64,000 nucleotides of DNA from Phenylobacterium sp. NIBR 498073 (GTDB lineage Bacteria > Pseudomonadota > Alphaproteobacteria > Caulobacterales > Caulobacteraceae), in contig NZ_CP114599.1 of assembly GCF_027286305.1 (NCBI RefSeq), positions 682,001-746,000 of the forward strand. The letters run 5' to 3'. A program made the translations under genes and the position numbers. Under the pieces are notes generated by a model, which worked only from the letters and a program-made list of their open reading frames with translations, was not told the DNA's origin and searched no databases. This document shows, piece after piece, positions 8,856 through 18,529 of the stretch; position 1 is the stretch's first letter, and every line of letters begins with the position of its first letter.

Positions 8856-9686
8856 TCAGTCGCGAAGCAGCTCGTTGATCGAGGTCTTGGAGCGGGTGCG
8901 CTCGTCGACGGTCTTGACGATGACCGCGCAGTTGATCGAGGGCAGGCCTTCGCCGAACGGGCTCGGCATCGAGCCGGGCATGATCACCGAATAGGGCGGG
9001 ACCTCGCCCTGGAACACTTCGCCGGTCTTGCGGTCGACGATGCGGGTGGTCGAGGTGATGAAGGTGCCCATCGACAGCACGCTGCCTTCGCGCACGATCA
9101 CGCCCTCGGCGACTTCCGAACGGGCGCCGATGAAGCAGTTGTCCTCGATGATGGTCGGATTGGCCTGCAGCGGCTCCAGCACGCCGCCGATGCCCGCGCC
9201 GCCCGACAGGTGCACGTTCTTGCCGATCTGGGCGCAGGACCCGACCGTCGCCCAGGTGTCGACCATCGTCCCCTCATCGACGAAGGCGCCGATGTTCACG
9301 AACGAGGGCATCAGCACGGTGTTGCGGGCGATGAAGGCGCCGCGGCGGACGACGGCGCCGGGCACCGCGCGGAAGCCGGCGGCTTCGAAGCGGGCGGCGT
9401 CCCAGCCGGTGAACTTGGACGGCACCTTGTCCCAGTAGGGGCCGGGGGCCGGCGCATCCATCAGCACGTTGGCGTTCAGGCGGAAGGACAGCAGGATCGC
9501 CTGCTTGGCCCACTGGTGGGTGGTCCACACGCCGTCCTCGCCGCGCGAAGCGACGCGCAGGGCGCCGCTGTCGAGGCGGCTCAGGGTTTCGTCCACGGCC
9601 TCGCGGACCTGGCCCTTGGTGGCGGTGTTGACGCCGTCGCGGGCTTCCCAGGCGGCTTCGATCACGGACTTCAGGTCATCGGACAT
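8856..9686 (-). CDS. dapD: Tetrahydrodipicolinate N-succinyltransferase
   Basis: DapD transfers succinyl from succinyl-CoA to tetrahydrodipicolinate in the succinylase branch of lysine/meso-DAP synthesis, upstream of DapE. The 276-residue protein has an N-terminal helical domain (about 1-95). A left-handed beta-helix of hexapeptide repeats follows, for example [19 protein letters not shown], then [19 protein letters not shown] and [19 protein letters not shown]. Its start overlaps the stop of the upstream HAD gene by one base (TGATG), indicating an operon. Confidence 0.97.
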   Translation of the reverse strand: MSDDLKSVIEAAWEARDGVNTATKGQVREAVDETLSRLDSGALRVASRGEDGVWTTHQWAKQAILLSFRLNANVLMDAPAPGPYWDKVPSKFTGWDAARFEAAGFRAVPGAVVRRGAFIARNTVLMPSFVNIGAFVDEGTMVDTWATVGSCAQIGKNVHLSGGAGIGGVLEPLQANPTIIEDNCFIGARSEVAEGVIVREGSVLSMGTFITSTTRIVDRKTGEVFQGEVPPYSVIMPGSMPSPFGEGLPSINCAVIVKTVDERTRSKTSINELLRD

Positions 9687-10348
9687 CAGGCGGTTTCCTT
9701 CAGGCGCGCCGAACTCAGGAACGGCGTCAGCTTCTCGGTGCGGTGGTGGACGAAATCGGCGGTGGAGGCGAGCGCGCGCGAGCCGACCAGCACCGTGGTC
9801 ATGCCCAGGTCCGCGGCCGGATGCAGGTTGCGCTCGGAGTCCTCGAAGAAGGCCGTGCTGGCCGGCGTCAGGCCGTGGGCGTCGATCATCCGTTGGAAGC
9901 CCAGCGGGTCGGGCTTGGGCGCGAAGCCGAACGAGTGGATGTGGAACACGTCGTCGAACAGCCCGCGCAGGTTCAGGTGCGCCAGCACCCGCTCGGCGTG
10001 CTTGTCGTCGGCGTTGGTGAAGATCAGCCGACGCCCCGGCAGCCGCGCGATGGCGGCCACCAGTTCCGGGTCCTTGGCCAGCAGGTCCAGCGACAGGTCG
10101 TGGAACAGGGCGTGGAAGTCGGCGGGATCGACGCCATGGTGCAGCATCAGCCCCTTCAGCGTCAGGCCGTGTTCGGCCAGATAGTGCTTCTGCAGACTGT
10201 AGGCGGCGTCATGCTCAAGCCCCGTGACCTTGGCCACGAAGGCGGTCATGCGGCTCTCGACGCCCTGCATGAACCCGGACTCCTCAGGGTAGAGGGTGTT
10301 GTCCAGGTCGAACAGCCAGGTGTCGATATGCGTCAGGTCCGCGGTCAT
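9686..10348 (-). CDS. HAD-superfamily pyrimidine 5'-nucleotidase-like phosphatase
   Basis: The 220-residue protein begins with HAD motif I in [10 protein letters not shown] (nucleophile and acid/base Asp). Motif II is in [13 protein letters not shown], and the late motifs are in [11 protein letters not shown] and [11 protein letters not shown]. This is the pattern of the SDT1/YjjG-like pyrimidine 5'-nucleotidase subfamily. It is coupled to argB upstream by an ATGA overlap and to dapD downstream by TGATG. Placement inside an amino-acid operon is conserved-looking but does not itself reveal the substrate. Confidence 0.88.
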   Translation of the reverse strand: MTADLTHIDTWLFDLDNTLYPEESGFMQGVESRMTAFVAKVTGLEHDAAYSLQKHYLAEHGLTLKGLMLHHGVDPADFHALFHDLSLDLLAKDPELVAAIARLPGRRLIFTNADDKHAERVLAHLNLRGLFDDVFHIHSFGFAPKPDPLGFQRMIDAHGLTPASTAFFEDSERNLHPAADLGMTTVLVGSRALASTADFVHHRTEKLTPFLSSARLKETA

Positions 10349-11259
10349 GCGCGGATGAGCGTGCCCGAGCCGTGTTCCGTGAAGAGCTCGGTCAGCATCG
10401 CATGCGGGCGGCGGCCATCCAGGATGACCACGGCCTCGACGCCGGATTCGACCGCGGCGATCGCGGTCTCCAGCTTGGGGATCATGCCGCCGGTGGCGAC
10501 GCCCGAGGCGATCGCCTCGCGGGCCTCCGCCAGGGTCATCTGGCGGATCAGCTCGCCGTTCTTGTCCAGCACCCCACGCACGTCGGTCAGCAGCAGCATG
10601 CGCTTGGCGTTCAGCGCCCCGGCCAGGGCGCCGGCGACGGTGTCAGCGTTGATGTTGTAGGTCTCGCCTTCCACGGACACCCCGATCGGCGCGACCACCG
10701 GGATGTAGTCCTCTTCGGCGTAGATCAGCGCCTCGATCAGCTTCGGGTCGATCCGGGTCGGCTCGCCGACGAAGCCCAGGTCGACGACCTGTTCGATCTG
10801 GCTGTCGGGGTCCTTCTTGGTGCGGTGCGCCTTCTCGACGGTGATCAGCCGGGCGTCCTTGCCCGACAGGCCCACGCCGCGCACGTCGGCCTCGGCCCCG
10901 GCCAGGGTGATCCAGTTGGCGATCTCCTTGTTGATGGCGCCCGACAGCACCATCTCGGCGACCTCCATGGTGGCCTCGTCGGTCACCCGCAGGCCGTCGA
11001 TGAAGGTCGACTTCACGCCGGCCTTGTCGAGCATCCGCGAGATCTGCGGCCCGCCGCCGTGCACCACGACCGGATGCACGCCGAGCATCTTCAGCAGCAC
11101 CGCGTCGGCCGCGAACAGCTTGGCGACGCTCTCCTCGCCCATGGCGTGGCCGCCGTATTTGATCGTCACGACCTCGCGGTCGTAGATCTGGATGTAGGGC
11201 AGGGCCTCGGCGAGGGTCTTGGCGGTGGCCCAGCCCTGTTCTTCGGCGTCGTCGGTCAA
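10345..11259 (-). CDS. argB: Acetylglutamate kinase
   Basis: ArgB phosphorylates N-acetylglutamate in arginine synthesis. The 304-residue sequence has the amino-acid-kinase glycine motifs [11 protein letters not shown] and [10 protein letters not shown], the [12 protein letters not shown] substrate region, [13 protein letters not shown] and [11 protein letters not shown]. The start is TTG at 11259, with GGAGG nine bases upstream; there is no better in-frame start. The allosteric arginine N-helix ([16 protein letters not shown]) is present, so feedback inhibition by arginine is likely. Confidence 0.95.
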   Translation of the reverse strand: MTDDAEEQGWATAKTLAEALPYIQIYDREVVTIKYGGHAMGEESVAKLFAADAVLLKMLGVHPVVVHGGGPQISRMLDKAGVKSTFIDGLRVTDEATMEVAEMVLSGAINKEIANWITLAGAEADVRGVGLSGKDARLITVEKAHRTKKDPDSQIEQVVDLGFVGEPTRIDPKLIEALIYAEEDYIPVVAPIGVSVEGETYNINADTVAGALAGALNAKRMLLLTDVRGVLDKNGELIRQMTLAEAREAIASGVATGGMIPKLETAIAAVESGVEAVVILDGRRPHAMLTELFTEHGSGTLIRA

Positions 11260-11396
11260 GGTCGCAACCCTCCAGGAGCCGTCCGCGGCTCCGCCACACT
11301 AAGCCAGGCGCGAAGGCTCGCGCGCTGTGGGGGCTCCGATAGCGGACCTGCGGCCCCCTGTCACCGCCTGGAGGGCCGGAGTCGGGTGCGCGGCCC

Positions 11397-12539
11397 TCAG
11401 ATCGACCGGGCGACCACTTCCTTCATGATCTCGGACGTGCCGCCATAGATCCGCTGGACCCGCGCGTCGCGCCACAGCCGGGCGATCGGATACTCGTTCA
11501 TGTAGCCGGCCCCGCCGTGCAGCTGCAGGGCGATGTCGCAGGCCTCCCATTGCAGCTCAGTGTGGAACAGCTTGGCGGCCGAGGCTTCGGCGGCGTCCAG
11601 CTTGCCGGCCACGTGGCGGGCGATCGCCCAGTCCAGGTGCGCCCAGCCGGCCTGCAGCTTGGCCTTCAGGGCCGCCAGGGTGAAGCGGGTGTTCTGGAAG
11701 TCGAAGATCGACTGGCCGAAGGCCTTGCGCTCCTTGGTGAATTTCACCGCCTCGTCGAAGGCGCGCTGGGCGCCGGCCTGGCCGGCGATGGCGATCTGCA
11801 GCCGCTCCTGGGCCAGCTGGTTCATCAGGTAGGCGAAGCCGCGGCCTTCCTCGCCCAGGCAGTTGGTGATCGGAACCCGCACGTCGTTGAAGAACAGCTC
11901 GGAGGTGTCGGCCGAGTTCTGGCCGACCTTGTCCAGGTTGCGGCCGCGCTCGAAGCCCGGGGTTCCGCGCTCGACCAGGATCAGCGAGATGCCCTTCGAG
12001 CCCAGGCTGGGGTCAGTCTTGGCGACCACGATCACCACGTCGGCGTTCTGGCCGTTGGTGATGTAGGTCTTGCTGCCGTTGAGGACGTAGTGGTTGCCGT
12101 CGCGGATGGCCGTGGTCTTCACGCCCTGCAGGTCCGAACCGGTGCCCGGCTCGGTCATGGCGATGGCGGTGACGATTTCGCCCGAGACCATGCCCGGCAG
12201 CAGCCGCTGCTTCTGTTCTTCGGAGCCGTAGTTGATGATGTAGTCGACGGTGATGTCCGACTGCAGGGTCACCCCGGCCGACGAGCCGGCATAGGACAGC
12301 TCCTCGCCGATCACCGCGTTGTAGCGGTAGTCGAGGCCCAGCCCGCCGTACTCGGCCGGAACCTGCGGGCAGAGCAGTCCCGCCGCGCCGTACGCCTTCC
12401 AGAACTCGCGATCGACGATGCCGTCCTCTTCCCAGCGGTCGAGGTGCGGGTAGAGCTCCTTGTCGAAGAACTTGCGCACCTGGTCGCGGAACAGGTCGAG
12501 GTCGGCGTCATAGGCCGTGCGGGCGGCGGTCGAGAGCAT
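11397..12539 (-). CDS. Acyl-CoA dehydrogenase
   Basis: This FAD enzyme oxidises acyl-CoA to trans-2-enoyl-CoA and passes electrons to ETF. The 380-residue sequence has the N-terminal helical domain, AIAMTEPGTGSDLQGVKT (flavin/substrate region), NGSKTYITNGQNADVVIV and RKAFGQSIFDFQNTRF. It ends in the C-terminal signature RDARVQRIYGGTSEIMKE, where the catalytic base region lies. It resembles medium or long-chain and isovaleryl/glutaryl-type members; exact chain length is not predictable. It sits between argB and engB, two housekeeping genes it is not functionally tied to. Confidence 0.92.
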   Translation of the reverse strand: MLSTAARTAYDADLDLFRDQVRKFFDKELYPHLDRWEEDGIVDREFWKAYGAAGLLCPQVPAEYGGLGLDYRYNAVIGEELSYAGSSAGVTLQSDITVDYIINYGSEEQKQRLLPGMVSGEIVTAIAMTEPGTGSDLQGVKTTAIRDGNHYVLNGSKTYITNGQNADVVIVVAKTDPSLGSKGISLILVERGTPGFERGRNLDKVGQNSADTSELFFNDVRVPITNCLGEEGRGFAYLMNQLAQERLQIAIAGQAGAQRAFDEAVKFTKERKAFGQSIFDFQNTRFTLAALKAKLQAGWAHLDWAIARHVAGKLDAAEASAAKLFHTELQWEACDIALQLHGGAGYMNEYPIARLWRDARVQRIYGGTSEIMKEVVARSI

Positions 12540-12629
12540 GGTGGCGGTCCTGGGCGTTTCCTTCCCGCCGTTGTTCCATGGACATCCGGGCCCGCAAAGA
12601 CTGACCCCGCGTCAGCGCGGCGTCGCGAC

Positions 12630-13280
12630 CTAAAGCGTGATCTCGCAGGCCGACATGATCTCGGCCCGCAGCTCCGGGATGCCGACGCCCTTTTCGGACG
12701 AGGTGGCCAGCACCCGCGGGAACGCCGCCGGGCGCTTCCGGATCGCCGCCTCGGTGCGCAGGCGCACCGCCTCGACCTCGGCGGGCTTCAGCTTGTCGGC
12801 CTTGGTCAGGATGATCTGGTAGGAGACCGCGGCCTTGTCGAAGGCGGCCATCGGCTCCTCGTCCACCGCCTTCAGGCCGTGGCGGGCGTCGATCAGCAGA
12901 TAGGCGCGCTTGAGGTTGGCGCGGCCGCGCAGGAAGTCGCGGCCCAGGTTCTGGAACTTCTTCACCTCGACCTTCGAGGCCTTCGCCCAGCCGTAGCCGG
13001 GTAGGTCGACCAGCCGCAGCCGCTCGTCCAGCATGAAGAAGTTCAGCTCGCGGGTGCGGCCCGGCTCGTTGGAGGCGCGGGCCAGGCCCTTGTGGCCGAC
13101 GAGAGCGTTGATCAGCGACGACTTGCCGACGTTCGAGCGGCCGGCGAAGGCGACCTCGGGCAGGTCGCCCGGCGGCAGGCCGTCGATCGAGACCGCTCCC
13201 ATGAGGAAGCTGGCCTGCCGAGCGAACAGCACGCGCGCGGCTTCCAGTTCGTCCTCGGAAAAGAGCGGATCCTGGCTCAC
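12630..13280 (-). CDS. engB: Ribosome-biogenesis GTPase EngB/YihA
   Basis: This essential small GTPase acts in 50S ribosomal-subunit assembly. Counting from GTG 13280, the 216-residue protein has G1 GRSNVGKSS (residues 47-55), the G2 region [12 protein letters not shown]3 DLPGYGWA, G4 TKADKL and a G5-like SSEKG. The GTG start overlaps the yidC stop (GTGA at 13277-13280), so it is translationally coupled to yidC. The longer in-frame extension upstream is in the yidC coding region and is not family-like. Confidence 0.94.
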   Translation of the reverse strand: MSQDPLFSEDELEAARVLFARQASFLMGAVSIDGLPPGDLPEVAFAGRSNVGKSSLINALVGHKGLARASNEPGRTRELNFFMLDERLRLVDLPGYGWAKASKVEVKKFQNLGRDFLRGRANLKRAYLLIDARHGLKAVDEEPMAAFDKAAVSYQIILTKADKLKPAEVEAVRLRTEAAIRKRPAAFPRVLATSSEKGVGIPELRAEIMSACEITL

Positions 13281-15091
13281 CCGACTTCCTTCGGCTTGCC
13301 GGTGACCTTGGCGATGATCTGGTCGATCGGATTGTCGACCTTGAACCGGCGCATGATCACGTACTGCTGCAGGATCGTCAGCACGTTCGACCACGTCCAG
13401 TAGATCAGCAGGCCGACCGCGAACGGCGCCATGATGAAGGTGAACATCACCGGCATGAACTGGAAGATCTTTTGCTGGATCGGGTCCGGCTGCGGCGGGT
13501 TCATCGCCGTCGAGAGGTACATGGTCACGCCGTACAGCAGCGCCATGGGACCAAGGTGCAGCAGGTCGGAATTCAGGATCGACCCGATCACCGGCACGGT
13601 CGCCGGGTTGTAGGGCAGCAGGCCGAACAGGTTCCAGATGGTCAGCGGGTCCTTGGCCGACAGGTCCTGGATCCAGCCGAAGAACGGCGCGTGACGCATT
13701 TCGATGGTGACGGTCAGCACCTTGTAGAGGCCGTAGAAGACCGGGATCTGGACCAGCATCGGCAGACAGCCAGTCAGCGGGTTGATCTTCTCGCGCTGGT
13801 ACAGGGCCATCAGCTCCTGCTGCTGCTTGGCCGGATCTTCCTTGAACTTCGTGCGCAGCGCTTCGACCTGCGGCTGCACCTTCTTCATCTTGGTGAGCGA
13901 CTCGTAGCTCTTGTTGGCCAGCGGGAAGAAGATCAGCTTCACCGCCACGGTCAGCAGCAGGATGGCGATGCCGAAGTTGCCGACCTTCTGGAAGATGAAG
14001 TCCAGGAACATGAACATCGGGCGGGTGATGAACCAGAAGTTCCCCCAGTCCACGGCCATGTCCAGGTGCGGCACGCCGAGCTTGGTCTCGTATTCCTTCA
14101 GCAGCGGCACGGTCTTGGCGCCGGCGAACAGGCGGGTGACCTCGGTGACCTGCTTGCCGGCCGGGATGATGTGCGGACGACCGACATAGTTGGCTTCATA
14201 GATGTCGGCGGCGAGCGACTTGGTCACCCGATACTGGCTCTGGATATGTTCCTTTTGATCGGGGATCAGGGCGGTCAGCCAGTACTTGTCGGTGATGCCG
14301 GTCCAGCCGCCGACGGACGACACGTTGAGGCCGCCCTCCTTCAGCCACTTGGCGTACTTCAGCTGGCGCAGTTCGCCGCCCAGCCAGCCGATCGCGCCCT
14401 CGTGGACGATCTGGTTGCGTCCCAGCTCGGCCGGCACGCCCTGGCGCTGGACCGAGGCGTAGGGGGCCAGGGTCACCGACCCGGCGCCGGTGTTGGCCAC
14501 GGTGTCGGTCACCGTGAACATGAACTTGTCGTCGACCTCGAGCTTGCGCGTGAAGGTCAGGCCCTGGCCGTTCGAGGTGCGCAGCACCAGCGGCTGGCCG
14601 GGCGCGAGGGTCGAGCCCTCGACCACCTGCCAGACGGTGTCGGCGTTGGGCAGGCCGGGCAGGTTGGCCCCTGTCCAGCCGAATTCGGCGAAGAAGGCGT
14701 ACTTGGCGCCCTCGGGGCGCAGCAGCTCGACCGGCGGCGAGTCCTTGGCCACCGCCACGCGGTAGTTCTTGAGGAACAGGTCGTCGATCCGCGCCCCGCG
14801 CAGCGAGACCGAGCCGGCCAGGGCCGGCGTCGCGATCGGCGCGCGCGCGCTGGCGGCGGCGGCGTCCTGGCGCGACACCACGACCGGGCCGGGCTTGGCG
14901 CTGGGCGCGCCGGGCAGGGCCGGCGTCGCGCCCGAAGCGGCCTGCACCTCGGCGGCGGCGGCCTTCTGGCGCGCGGCCTCGGCGCTGCGCTTCTTGGCGG
15001 CCGGATCCAGCACGAAGAACTGGTAGGCGATCAGGATCAGAACCGCGCTGACCACGAAGATGATCGTGTTGCGGTTGTTGTTCTCTTGCAT
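13277..15091 (-). CDS. yidC: Membrane protein insertase YidC
   Basis: YidC inserts and folds inner-membrane proteins, alone or with SecYEG. The 604-residue protein has TM1 at about residues 7-23 and a large periplasmic domain (about 60-350). Four C-terminal membrane helices follow, with the conserved Arg-region segments [41 protein letters not shown] and [20 protein letters not shown]. The order rpmH-rnpA-yidC-engB is a classical bacterial cluster. Confidence 0.97.
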   Translation of the reverse strand: MQENNNRNTIIFVVSAVLILIAYQFFVLDPAAKKRSAEAARQKAAAAEVQAASGATPALPGAPSAKPGPVVVSRQDAAAASARAPIATPALAGSVSLRGARIDDLFLKNYRVAVAKDSPPVELLRPEGAKYAFFAEFGWTGANLPGLPNADTVWQVVEGSTLAPGQPLVLRTSNGQGLTFTRKLEVDDKFMFTVTDTVANTGAGSVTLAPYASVQRQGVPAELGRNQIVHEGAIGWLGGELRQLKYAKWLKEGGLNVSSVGGWTGITDKYWLTALIPDQKEHIQSQYRVTKSLAADIYEANYVGRPHIIPAGKQVTEVTRLFAGAKTVPLLKEYETKLGVPHLDMAVDWGNFWFITRPMFMFLDFIFQKVGNFGIAILLLTVAVKLIFFPLANKSYESLTKMKKVQPQVEALRTKFKEDPAKQQQELMALYQREKINPLTGCLPMLVQIPVFYGLYKVLTVTIEMRHAPFFGWIQDLSAKDPLTIWNLFGLLPYNPATVPVIGSILNSDLLHLGPMALLYGVTMYLSTAMNPPQPDPIQQKIFQFMPVMFTFIMAPFAVGLLIYWTWSNVLTILQQYVIMRRFKVDNPIDQIIAKVTGKPKEVG

Positions 15092-15103
15092 GGGGACGCG
15101 CGC

Positions 15104-15502
15104 TCAGGCGGAAGAAGAAGGGGCGCGCTGCGAGGCGCGGGATGGGCTGTCGCTTTCGGCCGCGAGGCTTATCAGCGCGGTTTTCACATCGTCAAGCAAA
15201 CGCGGCCACGCCCGGGTGGGCGCGCCGTTGCGAGCGATCAAAACATAGTCAAAGCCGGGCTTGCCGAGTTGCGGCAAAATCGCCTGCGCGGCGGCGCGCA
15301 TGCGCCGCTTGGCGCGGTTGCGCACGACGGCGCCGCCGATCTTGCGGGTGGCGGTGAAGCCGACGCGAATGACGGGGGAATCGTCGGCCCGGTCACGGGC
15401 CTGCATCACCACCGCGCCCTCGGCGTGCGAAGACGCCCGCGCGGCGGCGAGAAAGTCCGAGCGCTTCTGAATGCGTTCGATGACTTTTGGGGCGTCGGTC
15501 AT
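15104..15502 (-). CDS. rnpA: Ribonuclease P protein component
   Basis: RnpA binds the RNase P RNA and assists 5' maturation of pre-tRNAs. The 132-residue basic protein has the family signature in RVGFTATRKIGGAVVRNRAKRR (given here as positions about 48-69; RNR motif intact) and the FDYVLIARNGAP strand. It lies 34 bases after rpmH and 12 bases before yidC on the same strand. Confidence 0.93.
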   Translation of the reverse strand: MTDAPKVIERIQKRSDFLAAARASSHAEGAVVMQARDRADDSPVIRVGFTATRKIGGAVVRNRAKRRMRAAAQAILPQLGKPGFDYVLIARNGAPTRAWPRLLDDVKTALISLAAESDSPSRASQRAPSSSA

Positions 15503-15536
15503 GCCGACACCTTAGGCTCCAAGACGCGGATGCGTC

Positions 15537-15671
15537 TTAGGCGGTCAGGCGCTTGCGGCCCTTGGCGCGACGGCGAGCCACGATCTTGGCGCCGTTCTTC
15601 GTAGCCATGCGCGCGCGGAAACCGTGACGGCGTGCACGCACCAGTCGGGACGGTTGGAAAGTCCGCTTCAC
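15537..15671 (-). CDS. rpmH: 50S ribosomal protein L34
   Basis: The 44-codon gene encodes a very basic protein with the L34 signature [20 protein letters not shown] and the tail [12 protein letters not shown]. It starts with GTG at 15671 and stops with TAA at 15537-15539. It is the first gene of the rpmH-rnpA-yidC-engB unit. Confidence 0.96.
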   Translation of the reverse strand: MKRTFQPSRLVRARRHGFRARMATKNGAKIVARRRAKGRKRLTA

Positions 15672-15703
15672 GAGATCAACTCCGGTATAAAATTGAGCGG
15701 CGG

Positions 15704-15732
15704 TTCCTAAGGGGTGCAGGGAGAGGAGTCAA
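15704..15732 (-). promoter_or_regulatory. Putative rpmH promoter
   Basis: On the minus strand TTGACT (15732-15727) and TAGGAA (15709-15704) are separated by 17 bases, 33 bases upstream of the rpmH start. The -35 box is good; the -10 box is weak. It lies in the short gap between map and rpmH. Confidence 0.4.
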
Positions 15733-15747
15733 CCTTCTCCCGTGTTT

Positions 15748-16497
15748 TCAGGCCGCCAAGGTCAAGATAATCGGTCCGCGACGGGTCGCGACCAGGGTAT
15801 GTTCGTATTGGACGGTCGGTTCGTGGCCCGGCGGGGTCAGGGTCCAGCCGTCGTCGCCCTCCTCGACCCAGTCGGCGCCGAGCGACAGGAACGGCTCGAT
15901 GGTGAACACCAGGCCCTCGTGAATCCGGCGGCGGTCGCCCGGCTCCCACCAGGTCGGAATCTCGGCCGGTTCGTCGTGCAGCGAGCGCCCCACGCCGTGG
16001 CTGGCCAGGTTGGTGACCAGCGAGTAGCCGTTCTTGTCGGCGAAGCCCTGGATGGCCTTGCCGACCTCGTTGAGCTTGACGCCCGGGCGCACGGCGCGGA
16101 TGCCGGCCCACATGGCGCGGCGGCCGTCGCGGCACAGCCGCTCGATGTTCGGCTTGACCGGCGGCACCGCGAAGCTGGCCCCGGTGTCGCCGAAGAAGCC
16201 GTTGAGCTCGGCCGAGACGTCGATATTCACCAGGGTCCCGGCCTCGATGCGCCGATCGTCGGGAATCCCGTGCGCGCAGTCGGGGGCGACCGAGATGCAG
16301 GTCGCGCCGGGGAAGTTGTAGGTCAGCTCCGGCGCCGAGCGGGCGCCCTCCAGCTCCAGCATCCGCCGGCCCAGCTGGTCCAGCTCGCGGGTGGTGATGC
16401 CTGGCTCCAGCGCCTTGCCCATGGCCTCCAGGGTCCGCGCCACCAGCCGGCCAGCGGCCTTAAGGCCCTCGAGTTCGTGTTCGTGTTCGACGGTCAT
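15748..16497 (-). CDS. map: Methionine aminopeptidase, type I
   Basis: This metal-dependent enzyme removes the N-terminal Met after deformylation. The 249-residue sequence has the family pita-bread blocks SVAPDCAHGIPDDR (metal-site His), VNIDVSAELNGFFGDTGASF (two Asp ligands), SHGVGRSLHDEP (His ligand) and GLVFTIEPFLSLG (Glu ligand), with a final Glu near QYEHTLVAT. No N-terminal zinc-finger extension is present. It begins 16 bases after the stop of the quinone oxidoreductase. Confidence 0.94.
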   Translation of the reverse strand: MTVEHEHELEGLKAAGRLVARTLEAMGKALEPGITTRELDQLGRRMLELEGARSAPELTYNFPGATCISVAPDCAHGIPDDRRIEAGTLVNIDVSAELNGFFGDTGASFAVPPVKPNIERLCRDGRRAMWAGIRAVRPGVKLNEVGKAIQGFADKNGYSLVTNLASHGVGRSLHDEPAEIPTWWEPGDRRRIHEGLVFTIEPFLSLGADWVEEGDDGWTLTPPGHEPTVQYEHTLVATRRGPIILTLAA

Positions 16498-16513
16498 GAA
16501 CCGAATATATAGC

Positions 16514-17491
16514 TCAGAGGTCGGGCCGCACGATGGTTTTGCCGACCACCTTGCGCTCGGCCAGCGAGTCGAAGGCCGCGCGCCAGTCGCTCAGCGGGTA
16601 CTCGTGGTCGACCCGCGGCTTCATCTGCGCCGCCAGGTCCCAGATCGCGGCCTGGTTCTCGCGGCCCTTCTCGGGGAACTGGCGGCCGTATTCGCCGGCC
16701 CGCACGCCCATCACCGAGAAACCCTTGATCAGCGCCATGTTGACGGGCAGCACCGGCAGCCGGCCCGAGGCGAAGCCGACCACCAGCAGGCGGCCGTCGA
16801 AGGCGATGCAGCGGGTGCTCTCGTCGAACACATCGCCGCCGACGGGGTCGTAGATTACGTTCGCGCCGCGTCCGCCGGTGATCTCCTTGACCTTCTCGCG
16901 GAAGCCGCCGGTGACGTTGACGACGGCGTCGGGACGATACTCGCGCTCGACGATGGCCAGTTTGTCGTCCGAGGCCGAGGCCGCGATCACCCTGCAGCCG
17001 AGGTGCTTGGCGAGGTCCACCGCCGCCAGGCCGACGCCGCCGGCCGCGCCGTGCACCAGCACCCACTCGCCGGGCTGCACCGCCGCGCGGCGGACCAGCG
17101 AGACATAGGCCGTCAGATAGGCCGTCGCGTACCCTGCCGCCTGGCTGAACGACAGGCCCTCGGGCTTGCGGCGCAGACCCGCGGCGGGGGTGACGGCGTA
17201 TTCCGAGAATCCCCCGACCCGCGCCCCGCCGACCACCGGCTCGCCGATCTGGAACTGCTCGACACCCTCGCCCAGGGCGCTGACCTCGCCGGCGATCTCC
17301 AGGCCGGGAATGAAGGGGAGCGGCGGCTTGTGCTGGTACTCGCCGCGGGTCTGCAGCAGGTCGGGAAAGTTCACCGCCGCGGCCCGCACCCTGACCTGCA
17401 CCTCGCCGGGGCCCGGGGCAGGGGTCTCTATCTCCTTCAGCACGCAGCCGCCGTACTCAGGCTTCAGTTCCTCAACCAGCAGCGCGCGCAA
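16514..17491 (-). CDS. NADPH:quinone oxidoreductase family protein (zinc-free MDR)
   Basis: The 325-residue protein belongs to the medium-chain dehydrogenase/reductase superfamily. AVNFPDLLQTRGEYQ, FIPGLEIAGEV and the nucleotide-binding VLVHGAAGGVGLAAVDLAK block fit the QOR class; the zinc-ligand cysteines are missing. The chosen start is TTG 17491, because GGAGG lies six bases upstream. It overlaps the end of the hydrolase gene by 20 bases and is the third gene of a tetR-hydrolase-oxidoreductase operon. The substrate is unknown. Confidence 0.87.
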   Translation of the reverse strand: MRALLVEELKPEYGGCVLKEIETPAPGPGEVQVRVRAAAVNFPDLLQTRGEYQHKPPLPFIPGLEIAGEVSALGEGVEQFQIGEPVVGGARVGGFSEYAVTPAAGLRRKPEGLSFSQAAGYATAYLTAYVSLVRRAAVQPGEWVLVHGAAGGVGLAAVDLAKHLGCRVIAASASDDKLAIVEREYRPDAVVNVTGGFREKVKEITGGRGANVIYDPVGGDVFDESTRCIAFDGRLLVVGFASGRLPVLPVNMALIKGFSVMGVRAGEYGRQFPEKGRENQAAIWDLAAQMKPRVDHEYPLSDWRAAFDSLAERKVVGKTIVRPDL

Positions 17492-18524
17492 TACGTCCCT
17501 CCAGACCTTCGCGGACCAGGCCCGCAACCTCCCGACACGCCACGTCGGCGCAGGGGACTACGCCGGTGAAGGCGGTGAACCCGTGGGCCATGGCGTCATA
17601 GCAGCGATAGATCACCGGCACGCCGGCGCCGCGCAGGCGCCGCGCATAGGCCTCGCCCTGGTCGACCAGCGGGTCGAAGCCGGCGGTGACCACGACTGCG
17701 GGCGCCAGCCCGGCGAGGTCGGCTTCACGGATGGGCGACAGCCGCGGATCGGCGGGATCGGCGCCCAGGCCCATATAGTGCCCCATGAACCAGTCCATCA
17801 GCGGCCGCGACAGCGGGAACGCCTCGGCATAGGTGGTCATCGAGGCGCTCTGGCTGGCGACGTCGACGCACGGATAGATCAGCAGCTGCAGGGCTGGCTG
17901 GGGTTCGCCGGCGCGGGCCAGCTCCTGGCAGATCACGGCCGCGAAGTTGCCGCCCATCGAGTCGCCGCCGATCACCGCCTGGCCGCTCGGCGCGCCGAAC
18001 TGCGCGGCGTGGTCGCGGACGTACCTGTAAGTCGCCAGGACGTCCTCTAGGCCGGCCGGGAACCGATGCTCGGGGGCCAGCCGGTACTCGACAGAAACCA
18101 CCGGCGCCCGGGTCACCTTGGCCAGGATGCCGCAGAAAGCGTGGCTGGTCTCTAGGTCGCCGATCACCCCGCCGCCGAAGTGGGCGAATACGATGGCCGG
18201 CGCGTTCGGGTCCGGCCGCTCGGGCCGGTAAAGGCGGGCCGGAATACTGCGGTCCGGCGCCGGGATGGTCAGCGGCTCGACGCGCACGCCGGGCTCCGGA
18301 CGGCCGCCATAGACCCGGGCGCCCTCGGCGCTTGTCCGGCGGGCCTCCTCAGGCGACAGCGAGGTCATCGCCGGCATGCGCGCGGCCTGGGCGGCCATGA
18401 ACTGGAAGCGCGGATCCAGCGTGCGTCCGCCGCGATAGACAGCCGCGCCGCCGGACATCAGGCGCAGGATCGGCGAGGGCAGCGACAGCAGGGTGCGGGC
18501 AAGCGTGCGCTGGAGACTCGCCAC
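17472..18524 (-). CDS. Alpha/beta hydrolase, hormone-sensitive-lipase family
   Basis: The 350-residue esterase-like protein has the nucleophile elbow GGDSMGGNFAA, the catalytic Asp in TAGFDPLVDQGEAY and the catalytic His in AMAHGFTAF. The oxyanion motif reads HFGGG followed by VIGDLETS, where most family members have HGGG. It starts at GTG 18524, six bases after the tetR stop codon. Typical substrates of the family are short-chain esters. The TetR in front suggests induction by such a compound or its product. Confidence 0.87.
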   Translation of the reverse strand: MASLQRTLARTLLSLPSPILRLMSGGAAVYRGGRTLDPRFQFMAAQAARMPAMTSLSPEEARRTSAEGARVYGGRPEPGVRVEPLTIPAPDRSIPARLYRPERPDPNAPAIVFAHFGGGVIGDLETSHAFCGILAKVTRAPVVSVEYRLAPEHRFPAGLEDVLATYRYVRDHAAQFGAPSGQAVIGGDSMGGNFAAVICQELARAGEPQPALQLLIYPCVDVASQSASMTTYAEAFPLSRPLMDWFMGHYMGLGADPADPRLSPIREADLAGLAPAVVVTAGFDPLVDQGEAYARRLRGAGVPVIYRCYDAMAHGFTAFTGVVPCADVACREVAGLVREGLEGRIARAAG

Positions 18525-18529
18525 CCCGG

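Noticed and set aside
13472..15604. 710-codon open frame antisense to yidC and rnpA
   Set aside because: Both sense genes have full family signatures and tight operon spacing; the antisense product has no domain features.
15537..15747. Replication origin next to rpmH
   Set aside because: rpmH-rnpA-yidC lies near oriC in many bacteria, but no dnaA, gidA, parAB or DnaA-box cluster is visible, and Caulobacter-type origins are elsewhere.
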